Source: Planctomycetales bacterium (lineage in GTDB: Bacteria; 4484-113). Taken from it: 55,667 nucleotides of DNA. Both the position numbers and the translations under genes were made by a program. Below the pieces are notes generated by a model. The model saw nothing but the letters and a program-made list of their open reading frames with translations, did no database searches and was not told the origin of the DNA. The stretch is taken from NCBI GenBank assembly GCA_030606285.1, contig JAUWGS010000013.1, forward strand, positions 1-55,667, in the 5' to 3' direction. Shown here piece by piece: positions 15,190 through 25,809 of the stretch (the stretch's first letter is position 1; each line of letters begins with the position of its first letter).

Positions 15190-16310
15190 GCCGTTTCTTC
15201 ACAGTAGAGGCCATCGACGGTGACGCCCGCGCCGGTGTAATGAGCTTCAGCGGAATAACGGTTGAGACGCCGTACTTCCAGCCCATTGCTACGCGCGGCA
15301 TCGTCAAAGACGGACGCTTTGAGGACGCCGAGCGCATCGGCTATCCGCTGCTGCTGATGAATACGTACCACCTGCTGTGCCGGCCGGGAATAGAGGTCAT
15401 CAGCGAGATCGGAGGCTTGAAGCAGTTCACCGGCTGGAACGGCGGCATCCTCACGGATTCGGGGGGATTCCAGATATTCAGCCTGTCGCCGCTACGCGAG
15501 GTGACCTGGGAAGGAGTGCGCTTCCGCGATTACGAAAGCGGCAAGCCGTTTTCCCTCACACCCGAAGACGCGGTGGACGTGCAGCTTGACTTCAAGAGCG
15601 ACCTGGCGATGGCGCTGGACGTGTGCAGCCGTCTTCCTGCCGAGCGCAAGCGGCTGGAGCGCGACCTGGCGACGACCCACCAGTGGGCGCAGCGCGCGTA
15701 CGAGCACTGGAAATCGCGCGGTGGCGGGCGCACGCGGACGCGGCTGTTCGGTATCGTGCAGGGCGGGACCGAACTCGATTTGCGCGCTAAAAGTATCGAG
15801 ACCATCGCGGGGCTTGGATTTCCCGGCATCGCCGTGGGCGGCCTTTCTGTAGGCGAGACACGCACCGAGTTCACCCGCACTGCTGAGTTTTGCGCCCAGA
15901 ACCTACCGACCAGCCGTCCCCGCTATCTGATGGGCGTGGGCACGCCTTACGACATCGTGCAAGCGGTGGGCATGGGCTATGACATGTTTGACTGCGTCCT
16001 GCCGACCCGGATGGCGCGGCGCGGTGTGGCGTACACCTGGGAAGGAGTGCTGAACCTGAAGCTCAAGAAGTTCAGCCTTGACACCTCGCCGCCTTCGCCA
16101 AGCTGCCGTTGCGGGGTCTGTAAGCGGTACAGCCGGGCGTTTCTGCGCCACTTGATGGTATCAGACGAGCTTTCCGGAGCCATCCTGCTCACATATCACA
16201 ACCTGCACTTCTACTACGACCTTATGCGCCGTCTCAGGCGGGCGATAGTGGAGGGCAAGCTCGCTAACTTAGCTAATCGTTGCTATAAGACTCTGGGAAA
16301 AAAGCTGTAA
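15186..16310 (+). CDS. tgt: Queuine tRNA-ribosyltransferase (TGT)
   Basis: The 374-residue protein exchanges guanine for a queuosine precursor at tRNA position 34. The substrate motif TDSGGFQ has Asp91; the catalytic nucleophile Asp269 lies in FDCVLPTR; GIVQGG is at about 180; and the zinc motif CRCGVC with a downstream His is near the C-terminus. Length matches bacterial TGT. The GTG at 15186 is chosen because it lies in a GTGA overlap with the previous stop, has GGAGG upstream, and gives the normal N-terminus SRFFTVEAIDG; the longer open frame from 15015 is not needed. No other queuosine genes are in the window. Confidence 0.95.
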   Translation: MSRFFTVEAIDGDARAGVMSFSGITVETPYFQPIATRGIVKDGRFEDAERIGYPLLLMNTYHLLCRPGIEVISEIGGLKQFTGWNGGILTDSGGFQIFSLSPLREVTWEGVRFRDYESGKPFSLTPEDAVDVQLDFKSDLAMALDVCSRLPAERKRLERDLATTHQWAQRAYEHWKSRGGGRTRTRLFGIVQGGTELDLRAKSIETIAGLGFPGIAVGGLSVGETRTEFTRTAEFCAQNLPTSRPRYLMGVGTPYDIVQAVGMGYDMFDCVLPTRMARRGVAYTWEGVLNLKLKKFSLDTSPPSPSCRCGVCKRYSRAFLRHLMVSDELSGAILLTYHNLHFYYDLMRRLRRAIVEGKLANLANRCYKTLGKKL

Positions 16311-16352
16311 CGAGGCTCGCACGGCCAGTGCAACAACCGCTCCTCCCATCTG

Positions 16353-16384
16353 ACCATTCGCGATCTGCTAGAATCGCGAATGGT
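16353..16384. promoter_or_regulatory. Perfect 12-bp inverted repeat around a TAGAAT hexamer
   Basis: ACCATTCGCGAT (16353-16364) and ATCGCGAATGGT (16373-16384) are perfect inverted copies with an eight-base spacer. TAGAAT (16369-16374) overlaps the spacer and the right arm. There is no T-run after either arm, so a classic terminator is less likely than an operator or a structured 5' element for the gene at 16430. It lies 43 bases after tgt. Confidence 0.55.
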
Positions 16385-16429
16385 ATGATAAAAAACCTAG
16401 AAAAAAGGAGTTTTTAAAGAAGGTGAAAC

Positions 16430-16657
16430 ATGGATGAAAAACAACGACAAGCTGCAATTGCTACTTTTAGAAGACAAGCCGCTGCTTTATGGTTTGCTGG
16501 AATACTCGGACTTGCAGCAAGTTGTGTTGCTTTTATATATGCGGGATTTGGAACAGGAATGGTTGGAGTAGCCATATCTGTATTCGCTTTTTTTGGGGCT
16601 AGTTACAACCTTGATTTAGCTGATAAGCTAGATAAAAATGACTCAGATACCTTGTAA
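16430..16657 (+). CDS. Small two-helix membrane protein
   Basis: The 75-residue product has a short charged N-terminus, two hydrophobic segments (about residues 18-36 and 41-58) and a polar acidic C-terminus, so it should be a small inner-membrane hairpin protein. The ATG has AAGGTG eight bases upstream and a second purine-rich AAAAAAGGAG further up. The gene and its leader are clearly richer in A and T than everything around them, with AAA/TTT/TTA-type codons, which suggests different ancestry. No family is recognised. Confidence 0.55.
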   Translation: MDEKQRQAAIATFRRQAAALWFAGILGLAASCVAFIYAGFGTGMVGVAISVFAFFGASYNLDLADKLDKNDSDTL

Positions 16658-16682
16658 AAAATGTTTTGGAACATAGGCACGC

Positions 16683-16937
16683 ATGTACGAGAAGCTTGTA
16701 ACAATCGCGAGGTTCCACTTCGTAGGTGAGGCGCAGATTGCGAAATTGACTCTCGTATCGAAGGGGATTGACTGCATTCTTGCAGATGAGTTTATGAGCA
16801 CCTATGTGCCCATTGCGATGGGAGGCATCAGGCTCCAGGTCAGGGAGTCCGATGTCGAGAGGGCGGAAGAGATACTCCAGGAATTGGAGGCGAACTCAAG
16901 CATCGAGGAGAATGAGAGTGGTGATTGCGAGGAGTAA
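16683..16937 (+). CDS. DUF2007-type small protein
   Basis: The 84-residue protein fits the DUF2007 fold: LVTIARFHFVGEAQIAKLTLVSKGIDCILAD, then GGIRLQVRESDVERAEEIL, with an acidic tail. DUF2007 proteins are small cytoplasmic domains sometimes called putative signal transducers; no defined function is known. The ATG at 16683 has no strong Shine-Dalgarno. It follows the small membrane protein after 25 bases and could share its transcript. Confidence 0.65.
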   Translation: MYEKLVTIARFHFVGEAQIAKLTLVSKGIDCILADEFMSTYVPIAMGGIRLQVRESDVERAEEILQELEANSSIEENESGDCEE

Positions 16938-17064
16938 GTCGCCAGGGAAGCTCCAGGCGATCGCATCAAGTTGCCTTGCGCCTTTTATTCGCCAGTGTCT
17001 GCCTGCTATCAGGCGGAAGCTCTGAGCGGTCTGGCAGTCAGGAAAGCGGTTTTCGGAGTTTTAC

Positions 17065-17093
17065 TTGACTGATGTGCATATCTAGGTTAAACT
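17065..17093 (+). promoter_or_regulatory. Sigma-70-type promoter of the S1-domain gene (TTGACT-17-TAAACT)
   Basis: TTGACT at 17065-17070 and TAAACT at 17088-17093 have an ideal 17-base spacer. Transcription would start near 17100, leaving a leader of about 54 bases with a strong AAAGGAGGT. Confidence 0.7.
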
Positions 17094-17153
17094 CTTAAGT
17101 CACGCGCGCTGCTTTGTGCGCGACGCAACAGCATCAAAAGGAGGTGTGCCTCA

Positions 17154-17648
17154 GTGGATTTGACCACTGGTGACGTGGTCCAGGGGCGCATCGCTGAAGT
17201 ACGTGACTTCGGCGCATTCGTTTGGTTGGGAAACGGTCAGAAGGGGCTGATTCACATCAGTGAAATCAGCGACGAGTTCGTTAAGGACATTCGCGAGAAG
17301 GTTAAGCCGAATCAGAAGGTGAAAATCAAGATTCTCTCGGTCAAGGAAGACGGCCGCATCGAGCTTTCGCTCAAGCAGGCCTTTACCCTCGACTACACCA
17401 GACCTCCCCGGGAGGAGGAGCGAGAGGAACTGGCAATGCCGGCACCGGAGATGTTCGCCGGCGAGCCGCCCGAGCTCAACTTCAACCTCGAGGAAGAACT
17501 CAGGAAAACTAATTACGATTTCGACCAGATGCTCAAGGTGTTCAAGCGCATGAGTGAAGAAAACCTCGTGGACTTGAAACGGAGCGTCGAGGCTAAGCGC
17601 GCCGGCAGTAAGCGGAAGCGCAAGAAGCGTCCTCGAAATCGGAGTTAG
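17154..17648 (+). CDS. S1 RNA-binding domain protein with basic tail
   Basis: The 164-residue protein has one S1 domain at residues 1-75 (GDVVQGRIAEVRDFGAFVWL, GLIHISEIS, VKIKIL), then an acidic middle, and a very basic C-terminus (AGSKRKRKKRPRNRS). It resembles the YabR/GSP13 group of single-S1 proteins that bind RNA or ribosomes. The start is GTG 17154; AAAGGAGGT lies eight to nine bases upstream and no ATG is available. tRNA-Leu follows 18 bases after the stop, so the two may be co-transcribed and then processed. Confidence 0.8.
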   Translation: MDLTTGDVVQGRIAEVRDFGAFVWLGNGQKGLIHISEISDEFVKDIREKVKPNQKVKIKILSVKEDGRIELSLKQAFTLDYTRPPREEEREELAMPAPEMFAGEPPELNFNLEEELRKTNYDFDQMLKVFKRMSEENLVDLKRSVEAKRAGSKRKRKKRPRNRS

Positions 17649-17666
17649 CACCTGATCTCTACCAGG

Positions 17667-17750
17667 GCCGAGGTGGCGGAATTGGCAGACGCAGGGGACT
17701 TAAAATCCCCCGGGAATAATCCCTTGCCGGTTCGAATCCGGCCCTCGGCA
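17667..17750 (+). tRNA. tRNA-Leu (TAA)
   Basis: The 84-base class II tRNA has acceptor GCCGAGG/CCTCGGC, anticodon arm GGGGA-CTTAAAA-TCCCC giving anticodon TAA (decodes UUA/UUG), a long variable arm, T loop TTCGAAT and A73. CCA is not encoded. It lies between the S1 gene and the ileS leader. Confidence 0.95.
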
Positions 17751-17761
17751 GAGAGGGTATA

Positions 17762-17833
17762 ATGGTGGCGGTAATGCGGGTAATGAACGAACTGCACGTT
17801 ATCGCGGTTATTATCCTGCCAAGGGCAGGGTGA
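17762..17833 (+). CDS. Ile/Val-rich leader peptide of the ileS attenuator
   Basis: An in-frame mini-gene ends in MNELHVIAVIILPRAG and TGA (17831-17833). Its Ile codons are ATC 17801-17803, ATT 17810-17812 and ATC 17813-17815; Val and Leu codons fill the same run. In-frame starts are ATG 17762 (with GAGAGG five bases upstream), ATG 17774 and ATG 17783. A TATAAT at 17758-17763 could itself be the promoter, in which case the first ATG would lie upstream of the transcript and 17774 or 17783 would be used. The tandem Ile codons sit right before the first strand of alternative hairpins (17815-17829 against 17821-17863), as expected of a stalling peptide for ileS. Confidence 0.7.
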   Translation: MVAVMRVMNELHVIAVIILPRAG

Positions 17834-17863
17834 CTTTGCACGCGCTGCGAGTACCCGGCCCTT
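17815..17863 (+). promoter_or_regulatory. Mutually exclusive hairpins: ileS attenuator control region
   Basis: Hairpin 1:2 is CCTGCC (17815-17820) with GGCAGG (17824-17829). The competing antiterminator 2:3 pairs AAGGGC (17821-17826) with GCCCTT (17858-17863) and GGGT (17828-17831) with ACCC (17853-17856), with one A-G mismatch between, plus AC/GT beyond a bulged G. Forming 2:3 consumes the left arm of the terminator at 17858-17884. A ribosome paused on the paired Ile codons would cover strand 1 and allow 2:3. One that reaches the TGA would cover strand 2 and let the terminator form. Confidence 0.7.
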
Positions 17864-17884
17864 CTCGTTAGAGAGGGGCTTTTT
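17858..17884 (+). terminator. Intrinsic terminator (attenuator) before ileS
   Basis: GCCCTTCTC (17858-17866), loop GTTA, GAGAGGGGC (17871-17879) pair over nine base pairs with one T-G wobble and are followed by TTTTT (17880-17884). It lies 49 bases upstream of the ileS start, on the same strand. Confidence 0.85.
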
Positions 17885-17933
17885 GCTTTTACAGGAAGAA
17901 CGATGGCTGACCGGCTTAAAAGGGGATTACACG

Positions 17934-21146
<3,213 letters not shown>

Positions 21147-21150
21147 CCTT

Positions 21151-22131
21151 ATGAGAGAACTGGCACACAAGTTGCTGGCGTGCCTAGTACTGGCCGCGCT
21201 CGTGGGATGTACCGGCTCCGCGTCAAGCGCTCAAGGGAATGACACTCAGGTAGCACCCGAGAACGGCCACCTGCAAGTCCTGTCCCTCGACTTCTCAGGC
21301 ACGCGGGCATTTGATCTCCTGAAGCGACAGGTGGCCCTGGGCCCGCGCGTGCCGGACAGCAACCAGCACGCTCAGTGCCGCGAGCTCATCGCGGACGAAC
21401 TGGCGCCTTACTGCACCGGCATCAGCGAGCAGATCTTCAAGCGCACGGTCAACGGGCGCGAGTACACGTTCCGCAACGTCATCGCCTATATACATCCGAA
21501 TGCGCAGAAGCTCATCGTGCTTGCGGCGCACTACGATACGCGGCCGTTCGCGGACCGCGACAAACCGGAAAACTACTCGACGCCTATACCAGGGGCGAAC
21601 GACGGCGCATCAGGTGTGGCCGTGCTGCTGGAACTGGCGCGGGTGCTCCACGGCCGCCTGCCGGATGACGTTGGAATCCTGTTCCTCTTCACCGACGGTG
21701 AGGACACAGGCCTCACGGCAAGCCAGATGTTCTGCGGAGCGGAGTACTTCGCCTCTCACATGAGCTATGAACTCAAGCGGAGAATCGAGTTCGGCATCCT
21801 GCTGGATATGATCGGCGATACCAGTTTGAACATCAAGCCGGAGAAGCACTCCGAGACCGTCGCTTCAGGCATCTATGACGCGCTGCTTGAATTACAGGGG
21901 ATGCTGGAACTGAGCGGATTCACGGACGCCGGGCAGTACAACGTGCTGGATGACCACATCGCCTTCATTGAGCAAGGCGTTAGGATGTATGACATCATAG
22001 ACTTCGAGTACGCTTACTGGCACACGGTGGAGGACACTGTTGACCACTGCAGTCCGGACAGCCTGCAGACAGTCGGGCTGTGCGTCGCGAATCTAGTTTT
22101 GAACTACGCATCCGGCAGATTCAGCCTGTAG
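21151..22131 (+). CDS. M28-family zinc peptidase / glutaminyl cyclase-like lipoprotein
   Basis: The 326-residue protein has a signal peptide with lipobox LVGC (Cys20), so it should be anchored in the envelope. The catalytic part shows zinc-site motifs of the M28 / glutaminyl-peptide cyclotransferase family: AAHYDTRP (about 126-133), GANDGASGVAVLLELAR (about 149-165), DGEDTG (about 187-192), LLDMIGD, DDHIAFIEQG and a late His in YWHTVEDTVDHC. It may cyclise N-terminal Gln or remove amino acids; the sequence does not decide this. AAAGGAG precedes the ATG, and the gene starts four bases after ileS, so it is probably co-transcribed with it. Confidence 0.85.
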   Translation: MRELAHKLLACLVLAALVGCTGSASSAQGNDTQVAPENGHLQVLSLDFSGTRAFDLLKRQVALGPRVPDSNQHAQCRELIADELAPYCTGISEQIFKRTVNGREYTFRNVIAYIHPNAQKLIVLAAHYDTRPFADRDKPENYSTPIPGANDGASGVAVLLELARVLHGRLPDDVGILFLFTDGEDTGLTASQMFCGAEYFASHMSYELKRRIEFGILLDMIGDTSLNIKPEKHSETVASGIYDALLELQGMLELSGFTDAGQYNVLDDHIAFIEQGVRMYDIIDFEYAYWHTVEDTVDHCSPDSLQTVGLCVANLVLNYASGRFSL

Positions 22132-22185
22132 ACGCCCCATCGCGAGCACGCAGTAACTCAGTTACTAGGCTAAGCTTCTCATGCT

Positions 22186-23379
22186 TTAGCCTTCATGGAC
22201 GATGCGCCCGTTGCACATCACCAGGTTCGCAGTTTTCTGCCTTACGAGCCATCTCATCAGATCCTCGAAGCTCTCCCCCTCGCAGCCCTCCCAGACTGCC
22301 ACATCCGCGCGGTAGCCCTTCTCCAGCTTGCCCAGCTCGCCCTCAAGCTTCAGAGGCCTGAGGGAATTCTCCGTCATCATTGCGAGTATCTCCTCGGCGG
22401 GAAACTGCGGGAACTCGACCCAGGCGAGCTTGGCTTCTTCAAGGATATTGAGATCGACATTGCTACCGTAAGAGTCGGTGCCGAGGCAGCTGTGTATGCC
22501 AGCGTCGCGCATCTTGGCCAACGGGTGGTCAGGATGCATAAAGAACGCATGACTTCTCGGGCAATAGACGTGAGTGACGCCCCGCGCAGCAAGAATCTCG
22601 ATATCCTCAGTCGTGATGTAGTTAAGGTGAACGCAGAAGACATCCGGGGCCAGAAGTTCAAGGCTATCGAAGTACTGGACGGGGGTCATTCCCGTGCCGT
22701 GCCAGTCGTCATCCCACGCTCCTGCACGGCGCAGAAGTTGCTCGATGTCACTATTGCTGCTCCGGATAAACTCAATCTCCTGCTGCATCTCCGACAGGTG
22801 CATTGAGATAGGGACACCCTTCTCACGCGCGATGGCCAGAGCGGCCTGCGCCACCTCAGCGCTCGTTGTGTAAGACGAGTGCACCGCGTAGCTGCAGATG
22901 GTGGCATCACGCAGGCGCTTCATGTTGGGATGGTGATTGTTGAATTCAAAGAGCTCGCGGAAACCGTAGTATCGTAGTCCTGCCTGCCTGATAGCCTCGA
23001 AATCCATCTGCATCGTGTAATGGTCGCAGAGCGTGGTAGTACCGGACGACAGAACTGCCTTAACGCTGCGTTCCGGGAAATAGCCTGGCAGCACCATCAT
23101 ATCGTGCTTCAGGTTGCGCACTTCCTGCAGCCACTCCACGAAGTTGCCACGGTACTGCACCTTGTTCTCGCAGAACTCGAGTTCAAGGTGGCAGTGAGCG
23201 TTGACTAGGGCCGGAGTAACCAGGCAGCCATGCCGTTCCAGCACGCTCTTGCTCGGAAACTGCCTGATGATGTCGTCGCGCTTCCCTACTGCGGCAATGT
23301 GCTCGCCATCAATGCAGATGGCACCGTCTGGGACAACTTCTCCCGGACGGGTAATGACATACTGTCCTGTGATGATCAT
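22186..23379 (-). CDS. Metal-dependent amidohydrolase (Atz/Trz, aminofutalosine deaminase-like)
   Basis: The 397-residue protein is a TIM-barrel deaminase/amidohydrolase. Metal and catalytic motifs are all there: TPALVNAHCHLE (HxH, about 55-66), MHLSE (about 193), VHLNY (about 250) and GTDSYGSN (Asp at about 303). The C-terminal composite beta domain ends in VMCNGRIVHEG. The best guess is the family holding aminodeoxyfutalosine deaminase (menaquinone futalosine pathway) and methylthioadenosine/guanine deaminases; no other futalosine gene is in the window to settle it. ATG 23379 has only GGGG about 12 bases upstream. It converges with the M28 gene. Confidence 0.75.
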   Translation of the reverse strand: MIITGQYVITRPGEVVPDGAICIDGEHIAAVGKRDDIIRQFPSKSVLERHGCLVTPALVNAHCHLELEFCENKVQYRGNFVEWLQEVRNLKHDMMVLPGYFPERSVKAVLSSGTTTLCDHYTMQMDFEAIRQAGLRYYGFRELFEFNNHHPNMKRLRDATICSYAVHSSYTTSAEVAQAALAIAREKGVPISMHLSEMQQEIEFIRSSNSDIEQLLRRAGAWDDDWHGTGMTPVQYFDSLELLAPDVFCVHLNYITTEDIEILAARGVTHVYCPRSHAFFMHPDHPLAKMRDAGIHSCLGTDSYGSNVDLNILEEAKLAWVEFPQFPAEEILAMMTENSLRPLKLEGELGKLEKGYRADVAVWEGCEGESFEDLMRWLVRQKTANLVMCNGRIVHEG

Positions 23380-23501
23380 TCGTGCAAGTTGCCCCGTCTA
23401 GGATATTCTACCACGCCGGAAGTTCCCCCCCCCTCGTCACCCGATCGAGCCTCATTCCTAAGGCCGGGGCTCTGGAGTCGCCGGTACGCGCGTGCGGCCC
23501 G

Positions 23502-25082
23502 CTAGAAGAAGCGTAGATACTCAATCCTCCAGCCGTCGAATTCGGGTTCGGTGCGGCACACGCCGCCGGAACACACAAAGCCCTCGCGCCGTTTCCCGTA
23601 GGCCAGCGCCAGCTTCTGAACTCCGTTCTCCTGCAGCTTCACCTCCACGAGATTCCAGCGCTGCGGTTTCGCAGCCGTTCCCCGCTCCGACCGCTCCTGG
23701 GTGAGCACAATGGTCAGCCATCCATCATACGCGAAGTCCAGTGAAACCTCCTGCTCGTCGTGAGTTCCCAAGCCCTCGTCAAGGCTCTTCACACCCACCA
23801 TGAGCTGGGTCGAAAAATCATCGTTCCACTGGTAGTTGCACTCGCCGTGGTAGATTCGCTCGTGCAGCAGAACATCCCGGTGGTACGACCGCTGGAACAG
23901 CCAGCTGAATGTCTTGCCTGGCGGCGAATGGTACGTAGCTATGAACTCAGTGGTCGGCCAGCCCTTGTTACGGGCGTTTGCTTGGGCATAAGACGCCTCG
24001 ATGACTGAACCGTCGCGGAACGGCAGCCACGTCATCGTGAAGCCATATCCTTTCTCATCGATGAGATCGACCTTGGCGTGCTCCTTGCCATAGCGCGCCG
24101 GCGGAGGAGTCGTGAAATCGCTGTTGATGCGCCAGTAGTCCTTGTACTCGTAGGTCAGTCCGAAACCTGGCAGGCTCAGAACCGCGTTGCCGTATATCCC
24201 GCGACCGTCGTCCGCGGTTGGCCGGTCAAGCCTCATATACTCGACATAGGCGCTGAATTTCTCCCACTTCAGCGCGGTTTCAGCTGACATCGCCTGATAG
24301 CCGGCGCGCCCGATCGTCGTGCCGCCTATGGGCTGCTTGTAGACAAAAGCGCTGCCGCCAACCGTGAGCCAGTCGGCGGGATTCGTTTCAACGTGGGTTC
24401 CCCAGACCTTGGTGGCACCGGGATCGGTGACTTTCTTGTGCTGGCCGACGAATGCCAGGGCGCTGAAGCGCTCACCCGGATAGGAGACCCGAATTCCCTC
24501 AATTTCATTGTCGTAATCGAGGTCGCGCTGTTCGATACCGCTCAGCACCAGTCCTTTGCCCAGCATCTGCGAAAATGTGCCGAACGTGAATTCAAACGGC
24601 CCTGCGGGTTTATTCAGCTCGTACTTCTCCAGCCTGACGTCGCGCGTCCTATCAGTGAACGGGTGGTAGTTGCTGATGCGGAACCTGCCGGTGTAGTCCT
24701 GTAAACTGAATGAGACGGCCAGTTCGCCCTCGTTTTTATCCGTGCCGGAAGTGCTGTCCTTGCTGTGCCAGTAAGTGGCGGTACCGTAGTAGTCGAATCC
24801 GCCGCTATCCCAGCCTCCGGCGTCGTCCCAATCGTCTTTCTCCACTGCTTCCTCGGTGGCATCATCTTCACTCTCAGATTGGGCCTGATCTTCCTCGCCC
24901 GCAGCGTCCTCGTCCTCCTCAACCTCACCGGCGTTGTCCGGAGACGTATCAAACGGTGTATCATCCGCTCCGGCGGCCATAGGTGCTTCTTCATCAGCCC
25001 ACACCGGCGAAGCTGGCGCTTGAGTGATGGCCGCAAGCATAAGCAGTAGGACAACTATCAATGAAAGTGCGCGAATGGACAT
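23502..25082 (-). CDS. Predicted outer-membrane beta-barrel, DUF6029-like
   Basis: The 526-residue protein has a signal peptide (about residues 1-29, ending VWA), a very acidic low-complexity region (about 30-85), then alternating strands to a C-terminal aromatic residue (EYLRFF), as outer-membrane barrels have. The stretch FGTFSQMLGKGLVLSG..DNEIEGIRVSY resembles the DUF6029 family. Its role is unknown. It directly follows a secreted TlpA-like thiol protein (33 bases away), which has an acidic C-terminal tail as well, suggesting the two act together in the periplasm. This gene is strong evidence for an outer membrane in the host. Confidence 0.65.
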   Translation of the reverse strand: MSIRALSLIVVLLLMLAAITQAPASPVWADEEAPMAAGADDTPFDTSPDNAGEVEEDEDAAGEEDQAQSESEDDATEEAVEKDDWDDAGGWDSGGFDYYGTATYWHSKDSTSGTDKNEGELAVSFSLQDYTGRFRISNYHPFTDRTRDVRLEKYELNKPAGPFEFTFGTFSQMLGKGLVLSGIEQRDLDYDNEIEGIRVSYPGERFSALAFVGQHKKVTDPGATKVWGTHVETNPADWLTVGGSAFVYKQPIGGTTIGRAGYQAMSAETALKWEKFSAYVEYMRLDRPTADDGRGIYGNAVLSLPGFGLTYEYKDYWRINSDFTTPPPARYGKEHAKVDLIDEKGYGFTMTWLPFRDGSVIEASYAQANARNKGWPTTEFIATYHSPPGKTFSWLFQRSYHRDVLLHERIYHGECNYQWNDDFSTQLMVGVKSLDEGLGTHDEQEVSLDFAYDGWLTIVLTQERSERGTAAKPQRWNLVEVKLQENGVQKLALAYGKRREGFVCSGGVCRTEPEFDGWRIEYLRFF

Positions 25083-25115
25083 GCGAAACTCCGATATGCA
25101 GGATGCTCCGAGAGC

Positions 25116-25742
25116 TTACGAGCTATCGTCGGGAGCCGTCTCTTCCGGTGCGGCATCCGAATCCTCATCGGACGCAGCCTCTTCCACTACCTCCGCCGAG
25201 TCCTCGTCGTGTTCGGCGTAGAGCTTCTCCACCTCTTTCTCGGTCAGGCCGAGCCCTTTGATGACAGCTTCCTCCAGATCCTTCTCCTGACCCGGTTTGT
25301 AGCCGGCGTGCTGGAAGAGAATCTCCCCCTTATTGCTCACCACGAACGACACCGGCGAGTACTTCACGTGGTAAGCCTGAGAAACCTTCTGGTCCGTGTC
25401 GTACAGCACGGGGAAGGTCCACGACTCGGCGGCGACCATCGGCTTGACCTTGCACACCGTCAACGTCGTGTCGCGGGCGATCACCACCACCTCAAGCCCC
25501 GCGGGTTGGTAAACTTCGTAATAAATCTGGAGGTGAGGCATCATCTTTCTGCACGGCTTGCAGCTCGAGTCCCAAAAGTCGATGAGGATCACCTTGCAGT
25601 CTTTAGCGATCACCTTCAGCTCGTAGGTCTTCCCGTCCACACCTTCCAGTTTGAAGTTCGGGACGCGCTCCGCGGCAATCGCCGGAATGAGGACAGCAAC
25701 GATGAAAACGGCAGAAACAACAAGCACGATGAATCGGTTCAT
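25116..25742 (-). CDS. Secreted TlpA/ResA-like thioredoxin with acidic tail
   Basis: The 208-residue protein has a signal peptide or anchor (residues 1-24, ending AIAA), a thioredoxin fold of the TlpA/AhpC type and the redox motif Cys61-Lys-Pro-Cys64 (WDSSCKPCRK). cis-Pro is in KYSPVSFVV. The last 35 residues are almost wholly Glu, Asp, Ala and Ser. It should reduce or exchange disulfides in the periplasm. It is first in a two-gene operon with the beta-barrel gene. Confidence 0.85.
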   Translation of the reverse strand: MNRFIVLVVSAVFIVAVLIPAIAAERVPNFKLEGVDGKTYELKVIAKDCKVILIDFWDSSCKPCRKMMPHLQIYYEVYQPAGLEVVVIARDTTLTVCKVKPMVAAESWTFPVLYDTDQKVSQAYHVKYSPVSFVVSNKGEILFQHAGYKPGQEKDLEEAVIKGLGLTEKEVEKLYAEHDEDSAEVVEEAASDEDSDAAPEETAPDDSS

Positions 25743-25809
25743 AGCCGCTGTATTTTACCAAATGATACCGGAGCTGAAACAGGACACTTTGCTAAAGCCC
25801 CGTGACAAC

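Noticed and set aside
17751-17884. T-box riboswitch for ileS
   Set aside because: The AGGGTG before ACGCG looks a little like a T-box, but the UGGN bulge and the usual stem I motifs are missing, while the Ile-rich reading frame and competing hairpins explain the region better.
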